A stretch of 64,000 bases of DNA from Mesocentrotus franciscanus (taxonomy: Eukaryota > Echinodermata > Echinoidea > Camarodonta > Strongylocentrotidae), in NCBI GenBank assembly GCA_037976565.1, contig CP137686.1, positions 28,659,458 to 28,723,457 on the forward strand, read 5' to 3'. The notes under the pieces are model-generated. The model did not search any database. It saw nothing but the letters and a program-made list of their open reading frames with translations, and was not told where the DNA came from. Positions 25,401-36,322 of the stretch are shown one piece after another; positions within the stretch are counted from its first letter, which is position 1; each line of letters begins with the position of its first letter. A program made the position numbers and the translations under genes.

Positions 25401-27779
25401 TCATTAAACGCTTTAGACTTCATTCATTGTAGGCCATCGCGAAACTCGAAATTGCAATCTATTTCCATCATGATTGCCACGATTTTTAAATAGTTTTCGT
25501 GAATAGAGGTGTGAAATCAAAGCTTAGATTGTGATTATTCTGGCCATGTATACTGAATTTTGATAATCATTTTTCAAAGTGAAGTTTTCACAAGAAAATC
25601 AGATGGTCGTTTAAAAACAGTCCATAGTATGACTCATTTAAATCAATGCATAGAAACTTATTTATTTAACTAGACGCAATGTTCCCGGAACCACCGGTAG
25701 GTGGCGCACCACACGACTAGGGCTTTAACGGAACACTCTTAATTACTTTCGTAGTAAAAAACCAGGTAATGACCTAAAATGCCCCAGATATGTATGTTGT
25801 AGCCAACATTTTGACATTGTATCGCATGGAACGCCTTAGAATGGTTTCAAGAGGGTTAAAACGCTGAAAAACATACGAAACAGTATATATCTGAGCCAAA
25901 AAGTGAATTTTATTATTTTATTTAGTAGACCTGTGACGTCACACAGAACGTCATCTTCGGCATCATAGGTCTTGGAAGCAACGTCTTCGGAAGCATTCGG
26001 ATGCTCGGAAATGTCACCCAAACAAAGTTGAAAGTTCGGTTATCCTATACTTTAGTGTGTTTTATTATTTTGGGTTTCTAACTTCAGTTAACAGCTCTAC
26101 ATGCATATAATACATACGTTGTGTCATACGACCGTGCACATGGGCGAGTTCGGTTATCCTATACTTTAGTGTGTTTTATTATTTTGGGTTTCTATCTTCA
26201 GTTAACAGCTCTACATGCATATAATACATACGTTGTGTCATACGGCCGTGCACATGGGCGCGCACAGGCGGATTTTAAAGTGACACACTGGTTATTGAAT
26301 CTAAGGGTTTTTTATTATTAATGAACAGAGGGCAGTATTGTTTAAGGGTGATGAAAAGAGGGAAGGCATAGTCATGTAGCCTGGATGATTAGGGGCTAGA
26401 GTGGTGGGGGTGGTGGGGGAGGTGTCCGGGAAGGGGCGTTAAGGGGATAAAAAGGAGTGTTTATTACCTACTTCGTTTTAAGGGGTTTAATTAATAAGGA
26501 ACAGTGGGCAAGATTGGGGGTTGGGCGTAATAGTGATGTAGTCTGGATGATTAGGGGCTCGGGAGGGGGTCGGGGTAAGGGGATATAAAGGAGTGTATAT
26601 TACCTACTTGTTTTAAGGGTTTTATTATTAATGAACAGAGGGCAGTATTGTTTAAGGGTGATGAAAAGAGGAAGGCATAGTCATGTAGCCTGGAAGATTA
26701 GGGGCTAGGGGGGGGGGAGGGGTCCAGGAAGGGGGGTTAAGGGGATACAAAAGGAATGTTTATTACCTACTTCGTTTTAAGGGGTTTAATTAATAAGGAA
26801 CAGTGGGCAAGATTGGGGGGTTGGGCGTAGTGATATAGTCTGGTTCAAAAAACAGCTGGATAAATTCTCTTTTTGAATGGGTAATTAATTGGTAAATTGA
26901 AGCACGAAGCACGAAGCCCGAAGCCTTTATCAAAGATATATAAGCCAGTAAGCCTACTAAAGAAACTCAAAAAATTATATCCTTTTATGAATTAATGAAA
27001 TAGAAGCCCCTGAAAAGAGAAGCCCTGAAATGGATAAAGGAGCCCCTGAAAGTTGAAAAAGTAGCCCCCAAAATTTCCCAAAAATTGGATATGGAGACCC
27101 CGAAATATAAACGAACATGATGAGCAGCTGACAATGCCAGCTATCCATCGCTCGCGCGGCCAGAGCGGAGAGCAGAGGCGCTAGGAGCACCCTGTTCCGG
27201 CCGGGGTGGCCTGGTTGGCAATGGCCGGCTGCTGCAAGCTTGCTTGTTGTTGTTTACATCATGTTCATCATCCTTCCGTGCACGAGCTCGTCAAAGATGC
27301 CTAACAATATAATACGTACATAAGCCCTAACGCATACGGTATCTTTTCACCTATTCACTGTGACCACCTAAACTGCCATTTTGCAACCTAAAAAACTGTA
27401 TAGGATGCCCGGCCGGCAACCAAGATAAAAAGTTAAGTGAGAGCCCTGAAGATGTAATGGAATTTTACTATTCTATTTTGAAGTATAATCTCAATTGTTA
27501 AATATTTGTATATTCTACCTAGAACGTCTATCACCAGATTATTCTATTTTGTAGTGTAAATGCTATTGTTTATATTTGTATATTCTATTCAGTATGTCAA
27601 GTATGAGTTCAGATGAGACTAGTCCTCCACAGCGCATCTTGGCCACACATTCTTCAACGTTTCTCCCGAATGCGTTTGCTCCCACAACAACCTTTGCCCC
27701 TCCCACGACGACGACCTTTGACACGGTTACAAATTCCTCCTCGGCCTGTTTTACCTTCTCTGCCAACTCTCATGTATGA
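19401..27779 (+). CDS. PABIR1: PABIR/FAM122-family PP2A-B55 inhibitor, eight exons
   Basis: Exons: 19401-19561, 20393-20477, 20909-21000, 21456-21507, 22274-22405, 23446-23590, 24727-24799, 27593-27779 (TGA). All introns are GT/AG, phases agree, and the total is 927 nt or 308 residues, close to human FAM122A (287). Family landmarks appear in order: RRSNSAP at 40-46, the basophilic/14-3-3-type site phosphorylated by CHK1 in human; DDSPVFQP near 55-62; QIKQEE at 95-100 followed by HEREV and SQSWDE (122-127), the conserved block that binds B55 and blocks the phosphatase; SPSPTRAGKQCFSP across exons 5-6; and SSLKRK near 217-222, a nuclear-localisation-like patch. Known role of the family: nuclear inhibitor of PP2A-B55 affecting mitotic entry and the DNA-damage response. 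The start ATG at 19,401 has purine at -3 and G at +4. The same frame is open upstream to 19,335 without another ATG. Vertebrates have several paralogues, so the symbol means family orthology. Confidence 0.9.
21545..21790 (+). repeat. Intronic MITE-like repeat with internal hairpin
   Basis: Lies in PABIR intron 4. It begins with ATATCCTGCATCAAAAATGT and holds a strong inverted pair, GGTTAAAACTATG and CATAGTTTTAACC, around GGTGACTC/GAGTCACC. A related copy in opposite orientation is at about 57,320-57,670, sharing TGATTGGTTGAGAGCTC and GTGACCAGAAATATT. No target duplication was established. Confidence 0.6.
22418..23240 (+). repeat. GAT/GGT trinucleotide-type array in PABIR intron 5
   Basis: The array starts about 12 bases after the exon 5 splice donor (22,406). 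Interrupted GATGAT and GGTGGT units run for about 0.8 kb, with larger repeated blocks (the GACTATGATGATGATG block recurs near 22,590, 22,838 and 23,021). The exon 5 reading frame stays open through it to a stop at 23,234-23,236, encoding an Asp/Gly/Ser-rich tract if the intron were retained. All three frames and the opposite strand are unusually open because the unit length is three. Confidence 0.9.
24020..24530. repeat. Possible LINE/SINE 3' tail in intron 6
   Basis: A hairpin pair CCATCAACTAATG/CATTAGTTGATGG (about 24,340-24,413) is followed by an AATAAAATAAAATAAA-type tail at about 24,497-24,522, as in retroposon 3' ends. No coding remnant was recognised. Confidence 0.35.
26037..26260. repeat. 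About 108-bp direct tandem repeat
   Basis: Two near-identical copies start GTTCGGTTATCCTATACTTT and end near CGTGCACATGGGCG. They lie inside the composite repeat of intron 7. Confidence 0.85.
26306..26860. repeat. About 310-bp tandem repeat with G-rich core
   Basis: The module ATTAATGAACAGAGGGCAGT recurs at about 26,318 and 26,628, and GGAACAGTGGGCAAGATTGG alternates with it. Each module carries a G-rich run (GGTGGGGGTGGTGGGGGAGG near 26,402). Confidence 0.8.
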
Positions 27780-28079
27780 AACATAAGAATTTTAACCAGG
27801 AAGACTTTTTTATTTTATTTTGTTATAATTAAAAAGCATATTTATTTATTTTGGTCAAGGATTGATTTCTAGATGTAAAAGTCAAGTGTTGGTCCACTCT
27901 CTGTGGTCGAGTCAGGCTTGGTCTATTGTAAAGCCGAGTCCTGGTCTGTATTCTACAACATATAAACAAAAAACACCAGACACTCGGTTGAAGGTCAACC
28001 TTATGATTATGATGCCCAAGATATCTTAGGCTGTTGTTTATGTATGTTTTGCAGTTACCAAAATCAAACAGGTCAACAC

Positions 28080-29304
28080 AATAAAAATAGACCAAAGTTT
28101 AATTTGTGGCTCAGTTTTGAATCCAAGGTTGGGTTTGCCCGTTTATCTTGTGAGGTGAATACAGACTGTAGAATCAAGTTTGTTAACAAACGTGGTGAGA
28201 TGAAAGACTTTATCATTAATTACTTGTAGTTGTAACCTAAGATGGGATAACCAGTCCAATTATGTGGACGTACAATATTAATGTTATGCTATGTGGATAA
28301 TGTTGAAAGGAGCAGATATTGAGGCTATGATGGTGCTTGAGTCTAGTTATGGTTCTCTATGGAATGAGCTGTATCGGAGGCGTGATGGCTCGGTGGTAGA
28401 GCAGTGGTCTTGTAACCGGGATGTGGTCGATGTGGTAGTGCCCTTTGGTAAGGCATTAATCCCCATTACTAAGTCCCTCGGAGAGGACTTACAGCCTTCG
28501 TCCCCTGGTTGTTTACTTACAAGCATACACATGCTTCCTTAGTAGTCAGGTAAAACAAACAAACAAATGCAGATATTATTATTTGATCATCATGGTGAAG
28601 TCTGGAAATGGACAAATACCCTTTAGCTAAACCTTCAATTTGAACTTGCTTTCATAGGGAAGACGGTCAGTTGCACACACATTTTTTTGACCACAGGATT
28701 TCTCTGAATATGTGGAGGATTGGCATAATTTAACACTTGTCATTCTTTGAAGAAAAAAAAAATCAGACAAATGATTTACTTAAAAACAAGCAGTACCATG
28801 CTCAAACATGATTTGGTAAGGGTTAGGTTAGGATTGGGGTTCTAATTTCAATTCTTTTATCTGGGTCTGCAGTTTTCAATGTTGACCGACCAATATTGGA
28901 TCTATATGAAAAGGGAAATGAATAATGGTGTTTATGGAATGTAGATTGGTGCTTGGGATATTATATGAAAATCTGCATGTTTTGTGGAGAGAAAAGTAAT
29001 GTAGAAAAGAGAGAGGAAGAGGGGGAGAGAGGGAGAGAGAAAATGAGATAAAGGTAAAGATAGAGAGATTGTATTTTTTAATATTGTGATGTGCAACTCC
29101 TTAATATTTATTTATGATTATTAGTAAAGAAAAAAAGTGAAAAAAAAAAATAGATCAAAGCCTGTGAATAGATGTAAATATGATTTTTTTTTTTGTAGTT
29201 TATTCTTCTTAACTATATCGTTGGATGTACAGTGATGAAAGTATCTGATAAGTTAAGAGAAATCAAGAGAACAAAATGTTGATTATGCTGTAAAATAAAA
29301 TAAA
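28080..29304 (+). terminator. Candidate poly(A) signals for the PABIR gene
   Basis: AATAAA occurs at 28,080-28,085, about 300 bases after the stop, and twice at 29,294-29,304. Either cluster could end the transcript. Both also fit chance in AT-rich DNA, so transcript data would have to choose. Confidence 0.3.
28375..28566 (+). repeat. tRNA-derived SINE, plus strand
   Basis: The head carries an A-box-like TGGCTCGGTGGTAGAGC and a degenerate B-box region (GTGGTCGATGT). A conserved central part contains CCTTTGGTAAGGCATTAATC and AAGTCCCTCGGAG, followed by a (CAAA)n tail at about 28,551-28,566. The central words recall the conserved core seen in several marine-animal SINEs. It sits in the 3' flank or UTR of the PABIR gene. 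Confidence 0.75.
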
Positions 29305-31620
29305 GATAGCTATCATGTACCATGTCATGTTTTGAGCTTGAGTATCAATCATACATGCAGTAGAGATGTGTTAAAAAAGACGTCAAAATATGGAAAACTG
29401 CAAATATCAAACATTATATATGTTAAAGAAAATGTGATGTGATCACCAAACGAATGCTTTGCTGTTGTGCGCCAAGCAGGAGGCCATGATATTATACCAG
29501 TCCAAAACTAAAATTCATTGGTACCGTGTGCAAAATGTGGAGCAACAGTAATCTTGAGTGAAATTCTTGTGATTGTGGTTCAGCTTTGGTGCTGTGTGCA
29601 AAGCTTGAAGTGGTGTAATATACATTGTATGTATATGTAGCAGCTTGAGTGAAATTCTTTGGATCATCTTTGGTGCAGTGTGAAGAACACTGAAGATAAA
29701 GCTAGAGTGAAATTCATTGTGATCATCTTTATAGTGCAGTGTGCAAAATGGTGCCATGATGGTGAACTTCACTGGATTGTGTTACTTTGGTGCCACGTGC
29801 AAAACATAAATTCACGATTCAGTGAATTCGATTGGAAAATGCTATCTAATATCTGTAGTGCTTTATTAAAACATGAAACCACATTATTAAAGCAGTTTAC
29901 TGTTTGGGTGAAATTGATTTGATTTCATCCTTTGGTTTTTGGTTTGGTTAGTCGAAAGCTGCTGGTCAGTTTGTTTGTTGATTTTAAGCCATTTTATTTC
30001 TTTGATATTATTCATAATTATCTTTATTCTTCATGTAATGCAGGAATGTCATATAGAGTGGTCTGAAAATCTGTACAGGGTTTGTGTGTTAAGAAAGTTT
30101 CATGCTTAGATTATTGTTATGTTATGTATATTAAAGTGATGGTCTAACTTAGTTTGAATAAGTTATGATGAATCACTAATCTACATGTAAATGAACATTA
30201 ACATGAACATCCTGACATGAATAAACCTATTAAGAATGTTAATTAATGATGAAGAAGGACTTAATTTGCAAATAAGCAACTCTATGATGTCATGTGCAAA
30301 CAACTTTAAACTGATTTTTTCTTAAATAAAAGAAACAACTGTTCTAAATAGGGAACTATTTAAGAATGTGATGCAGTTAATATATTGAGAACACCCTCTT
30401 TTACATCTTTATGGCCTCAGTATTCACTATTGCTGAATGAAAGTAATCCACCCCCCCCCCCCTCCCGGTCTTTATAATAGGATGAAGGACCTCAGGGTTT
30501 GAATAAAATAAGCGACTGTTGAATGGTAATTTGTATCTGTCTCTTCCAGACATTCAACAGTTTATTTCATTCATATAAACCAAGTTAGAATAAAGCTCTT
30601 ATAACATTAGTTGGACTATTCCTTTAAGACTATCAAATTTGTACAAGCAAGAGGACAAACAAAAAGAAGATTAATTTTAAATGAGAGTGTATGTATTTCA
30701 TGCATATTACATTTTATGGGTACTACTTGTATATTTGTAAACCTGATTGCCTGCCGCAGGGTTTGTAATACGTGTACATGTACCTACTTTACATTACAGT
30801 TTTATGCATTCAGCGTGTTTCTCAGCTTATTTGTATCAATATAATTTTGACCAAAATTTATCAGTTAACATACACCTATACTATTCGCTTCTTTAAAGAG
30901 AGTTTCTTGCTTCCATAGCTGTCCATGCTGAAGATTGTAAGATATTATAGTTTAATGAAATTATTTTATTTACATGTGTACCAGATAATGTGGTGTGCAG
31001 TAGAGCTGTACTGTTTTTATTAGGTGATATACTGGTTTTTGTTAGAACTTTTGGTGAAAATTGATTACATTGGGTCAAAATATGGAGAAAGGGTCCATAA
31101 GTCACCTCTTGAGGCACAGTATTTGTGATTTTTAAAGTATAATAATACCCTCAATTTAGCCATGCTTATGTCATGAAAAAGGATTGATGTATTTCCAGTA
31201 TTTTCTCCTTCATCTCATCAAAAGCTGGTTGGAAATATTCTTGTAGATAACAGAAGGTATAGATAAAGAAAGTTGGTTGAGGATAAGACAGTTTGTGAAC
31301 TTGCACAACCTGTGAAGACAGGACTGCTGAGAATCAGTCATAATGAAACTGTAACCCCCTTTTTATTTACACAAAACATGTGACATGGAATTAATAACAG
31401 ATTACAGAATTATGAAATGAGGCAAGAAGTATTAATCTACATGTCACACATTGATGAAAATCACATGCAGCTTTCCTTTGGCCATAATGTTTTTTTTCTT
31501 CTTTTGGATACATAAGAGGCAAGTCATTTTGAAAAATAAATCTAAGGATTAAAGCTGAGTGGCATGGAATCTGTTGAATATAGTTTTACGAATAAGTAGA
31601 AGTCTCCAGGAAATGTACTC
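28567..31620. other. Non-coding flank with diverged internal repeats
   Basis: No gene seen. From about 29,500 to 29,800 the words TGAGTGAAATTC, ATCATCTTT and GGTGC(A/T)GTGTG recur at irregular 60- to 90-bp spacing, an old degenerate tandem array. A C run lies at about 30,450-30,465. Confidence 0.45.
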
Positions 31621-31627
31621 TTTTTTT

Positions 31628-32331
31628 CTAGTCTTACCGATCATAATTTTAGGCATAAATCATTTGCACGGAAATAAAGCTATAATAGTCATGATTTATA
31701 TGAAAGGACATCTTACAAACTTGCCAGATCTTTGATGTCAATCTGGCAAAGATTATTTGGTTTAAACCTCGAGGTGCTCTGGTTTCTTTCTTAATTTGGG
31801 AAATGTTTCTTTATCATATGTATATCAAGAGTGAAACCTTACAAATTTCTCTACAAACCAATGCTTTTATCTGCAATGTTATTTAGCATTACATCGTCAA
31901 ATCAAGAAATTCAATTATAAATTTTGCAGATAACAGATTTGTTATAGTCAGTAGTGCTCCATTGTTAGAAAATATGATTCTCTTTATATGACATTCATTG
32001 TTTTCCCAAACAATGTACATTTTGTGTTTTAAAGAAAATATAGTTTGGGTGTATAAACCCTTTTTTGGTAACCCACAACTATGACCGGTTAGATGATGGG
32101 ATCAGATAACTAGAATTGATATGATCAACAGGAAGAAACATGACGATGTAGCCTTCCGTCAATCTTGTAGAAATGAGGAACTGAAAGACATGTATGTTAA
32201 GCTCTTTATCTGGAATGCACAAAAATTAAACTCTTCTTACTATATTATTAAAGCCAGTATACCAATAAAGTTACTATCAAAATTTTAAAAGTCAGTCCAA
32301 ATGTTATGAGAAGCTAGGTTATATAATGAAT
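31628..32331 (+). repeat. 0.7-kb direct repeat, left copy
   Basis: It runs from TAGTCTTACCGATCATAATT to AGCTAGGTTATATA and matches 38,566-41,371 over its whole length apart from the 2.1-kb insertion there. It has no coding frame. The unbroken GTTTGGGTGTATAAACCC word here is the empty site for that insertion. Confidence 0.85.
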
Positions 32332-32520
32332 GATAACAATTCCATGAAACTTTGGAAATTACTTGTATAGATAGGCAGGATGATATCTACGATTTTGAAG
32401 TCATTCCTGTCGTAGTATGAAGAGAAAATTGAAAATAAATCATGGCATTTTTTCACTTTGATCGATGCTAGACTTCAATCTCTTTTCTGAAAACTTTCAG
32501 GTATGTTTCTTCTTGCATCC

Positions 32521-35500
32521 TGTGAGAATTAACCAAGTACACCCAGGTCCATTTAAGAATGTTAAGTTCTCCTGTCTAAAACTCCTATGAGAATTAACCA
32601 AATACACCCTGGTCCATTTAAGAATGTTAAGTTCTCCTGTCTAAAACTCTGTATAACCAAGTACACCCAGGTCCATTTAAGAATGTTAAGTTCTCCTGTC
32701 TAAAACTCTGTATAACCAAGTACACCCAGGTCCATTTAAGAATGTTAAGTTCTCCTGTCTAAAACTCTGTATAACCAAGTACACCCAGGTCCATTTAAGA
32801 ATGTTAAGTTCTCCAGTCTAAAACTCTGTATAACCAAGTACACCCAGGTCCATTTAAGAATGTTAAGTTCTCCTGTCTAAAACTCTGTATAACCAAGTAC
32901 ACCCAGGTCCATTTAAGAATGTTAAGTTCTCCTGTCTAAAACTCTGTATAACCAAGTACACCCAGGTCCATTTAAGAATGTTAAGTTCTCCTGTCTAAAA
33001 CTCTGTATAACCAAGTACACCCAGGTCCATTTAAGAATGTTAAGTTCTCCTGTCTAAAACTCTGTATAACCAAGTACACCCAGGTCCATTTAAGAATGTT
33101 AAGTTCTCCTGTCTAAAACTCTGTATAACCAAGTACACCCAGGTCCATTTAAGAATGTTAAGTTCTCCTGTCTAAAACTCTGTATAACCAAGTACACCCA
33201 GGTCCATTTAAGAATGTTAAGTTCTCCTGTCTAAAACTCTGTATAACCAAGTACACCCAGGTCCATTTAAGAATGTTAAGTTCTCCTGTCTAAAACTCTG
33301 TATAACCAAGTACACCCAGGTCCATTTAAGAATGTTAAGTTCTCCTGTCTAAAACTCTGTATAACCAAGTACACCCAGGTCCATTTAAGAATGTTAAGTT
33401 CTCCTGTCTAAAACTCTGTATAACCAAGTACACCCAGGTCCATTTAAGAATGTTAAGTTCTCCTGTCTAAAACTCTGTATAACCAAGTACACCCAGGTCC
33501 ATTTAAGAATGTTAAGTTCTCCTGTCTAAAACTCTGTATAACCAAGTACACCCAGGTCCATTTAAGAATGTTAAGTTCTCCTGTCTAAAACTCTGTATAA
33601 CCAAGTACACCCAGGTCCATTTAAGAATGTTAAGTTCTCCAGTCTAAAACTCTGTATAACCAAGTACACCCAGGTCCATTTAAGAATGTTAAGTTCTCCT
33701 GTCTAAAACTCTGTATAACCAAGTACACCCAGGTCCATTTAAGAATGTTAAGTTCTCCTGTCTAAAACTCTGTATAACCAAGTACACCCAGGTCCATTTA
33801 AGAATGTTAAGTTCTCCTGTCTAAAACTCTGTATAACCAAGTACACCCAGGTCCATTTAAGAATGTTAAGTTCTCCAGTCTAAAACTCTGTATAACCAAG
33901 TACACCCAGGTCCATTTAAGAATGTTAAGTTCTCCTGTCTAAAACTCTGTATAACCAAGTACACCCAGGTCCATTTAAGAATGTTAAGTTCTCCTGTCTA
34001 AAACTCTGTATAACCAAGTACACCCAGGTCCATTTAAGAATGTTAAGTTCTCCAGTCTAAAACTCCTATGAGAATTAACCAAATACACCCTGGTCCATTT
34101 AAGAATGTTAAGTTCTCCTGTCTAAAACTCTGTATAACCAAGTACACCCAGGTCCATTTAAGAATGTTAAGTTCTCCAGTCTAAAACTCTGTATAACCAA
34201 GTACACCCAGGTCCATTTAAGAATGTTAAGTTCTCCTGTCTAAAACTCTGTATAACCAAGTACACCCAGGTCCATTTAAGAATGTTAAGTTCTCCAGTCT
34301 AAAACTCTGTATAACCAAGTACACCCAGGTCCATTTAAGAATGTTAAGTTCTCCAGTCTAAAACTCTGTATAACCAAGTACACCCAGGTCCATTTAAGAA
34401 TGTTAAGTTCTCCTGTCTAAAACTCTGTATAACCAAGTACACCCAGGTCCATTTAAGAATGTTAAGTTCTCCTGTCTAAAACTCTGTATAACCAAGTACA
34501 CCCAGGTCCATTTAAGAATGTTAAGTTCTCCAGTCTAAAACTCTGTATAACCAAGTACACCCAGGTCCATTTAAGAATGTTAAGTTCTCCTGTCTAAAAC
34601 TCTGTATAACCAAGTACACCCAGGTCCATTTAAGAATGTTAAGTTCTCCAGTCTAAAACTCTGTATAACCAAGTACACCCAGGTCCATTTAAGAATGTTA
34701 AGTTCTCCTGTCTAAAACTCTGTATAACCAAGTACACCCAGGTCCATTTAAGAATGTTAAGTTCTCCTGTCTAAAACTCTGTATAACCAAGTACACCCAG
34801 GTCCATTTAAGAATGTTAAGTTCTCCTGTCTAAAACTCTGTATAACCAAGTACACCCAGGTCCATTTAAGAATGTTAAGTTCTCCAGTCTAAAACTCTGT
34901 ATAACCAAGTACACCCAGGTCCATTTAAGAATGTTAAGTTCTCCAGTCTAAAACTCTGTATAACCAAGTACACCCAGGTCCATTTAAGAATGTTAAGTTC
35001 TCCTGTCTAAAACTCTGTATAACCAAGTACACCCAGGTCCATTTAAGAATGTTAAGTTCTCCTGTCTAAAACTCTGTATAACCAAGTACACCCAGGTCCA
35101 TTTAAGAATGTTAAGTTCTCCAGTCTAAAACTCTGTATAACCAAGTACACCCAGGTCCATTTAAGAATGTTAAGTTCTCCAGTCTAAAACTCTGTATAAC
35201 CAAGTACACCCAGGTCCATTTAAGAATGTTAAGTTCTCCAGTCTAAAACTCTGTATAACCAAGTACACCCAGGTCCATTTAAGAATGTTAAGTTCTCCAG
35301 TCTAAAACTCTGTATAACCAAGTACACCCAGGTCCATTTAAGAATGTTAAGTTCTCCTGTCTAAAACTCTGTATAACCAAGTACACCCAGGTCCATTTAA
35401 GAATGTTAAGTTCTCCAGTCTAAAACTCTATATTAACCAAGTACACCCTGGTCCATTTAAGAATGTTAAGTTCTCCAGTCTAAAACTCTGTATAACCAAG

Positions 35501-36322
35501 TACACCCAGGTCCATTTAAGAATGTTAAGTTCTCCAGTCTAAAACTCTATGTTTAACCAAATACACCCTGGTCCATTTAAGAATGTTAAGTTCTCCAGTC
35601 TAAAACTCTGTATAACCAAGTACACCCAGGTCCATTTAAGAATGTTAAGTTCTCCAGTCTAAAACTCTGTATAACCAAGTACACCCAGGTCCATTTAAGA
35701 ATGTTAAGTTCTCCTGTCTAAAACTCTGTATAACCAAGTACACCCAGGTCCATTTAAGAATGTTAAGTTCTCCTGTCTAAAACTCTGTATAACCAAGTAC
35801 ACCCAGGTCCATTTAAGAATGTTAAGTTCTCCTGTCTAAAACTCTGTATAACCAAGTACACCCAGGTCCATTTAAGAATGTTAAGTTCTCCAGTCTAAAA
35901 CTCTGTATAACCAAGTACACCCAGGTCCATTTAAGAATGTTAAGTTCTCCAGTCTAAAACTCTGTATAACCAAGTACACCCTGGTCCATTTAAGAATGTT
36001 AAGTTCTCCTGTCTAAAACTCTGTATAACCAAGTACACCCAGGTCCATTTAAGAATGTTAAGTTCTCCTGTCTAAAACTCTGTATAACCAAGTACACCCA
36101 GGTCCATTTAAGAATGTTAAGTTCTCCTGTCTAAAACTCTGTATAACCAAGTACACCCAGGTCCATTTAAGAATGTTAAGTTCTCCTGTCTAAAACTCTG
36201 TATAACCAAGTACACCCAGGTCCATTTAAGAATGTTAAGTTCTCCTGTCTAAAACTCTGTATAACCAAGTACACCCAGGTCCATTTAAGAATGTTAAGTT
36301 CTCCAGTCTAAAACTCTGTATA
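32521..36322 (+). repeat. 59-bp minisatellite, about 64 copies
   Basis: Unit words: ACCAAGTACACCCAGGTCC, ATTTAAGAATGTTAAGTTC, TCC(T/A)GTCTAAAACTCTGTAT. The period is 59 by direct counting across lines. Copies are nearly identical. The main variable position is T or A in TCC(T/A)GTC, with T dominating the left half and A frequent in the right half. Rare variants (CCTATGAGAATTAACCAAAT, TATATTAACC, TATGTTTAACC, CACCCTGG) occur at both edges and inside. The unit is not a multiple of three and has stops in all frames, so it is not coding. Confidence 0.97.

Larger units (their letters stand above)
25095..27448. mobile_element. Composite hAT-like repeat in PABIR intron 7
   Basis: The left end begins CAGGGCTCGAAATTAGC and the right end closes GAGAGCCCTG, so the outermost 8 bases are inverted. 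However, the sequence next to each end (GACCACCTAAA, then GCAACCTAAAA, then GGCTGGCAACC or GGCCGGCAACC) is in direct orientation. This suggests two elements or an internal rearrangement. Flanks give no clear target duplication. The interior contains a 108-bp direct repeat near 26,037-26,260 and a longer one of about 310 bp at 26,306-26,860. No transposase seen. Confidence 0.45.

Noticed and set aside
32521..36322. CRISPR-like array
   Set aside because: There are no unique spacers; the whole 59-bp unit repeats, so it is a minisatellite in a eukaryotic genome.
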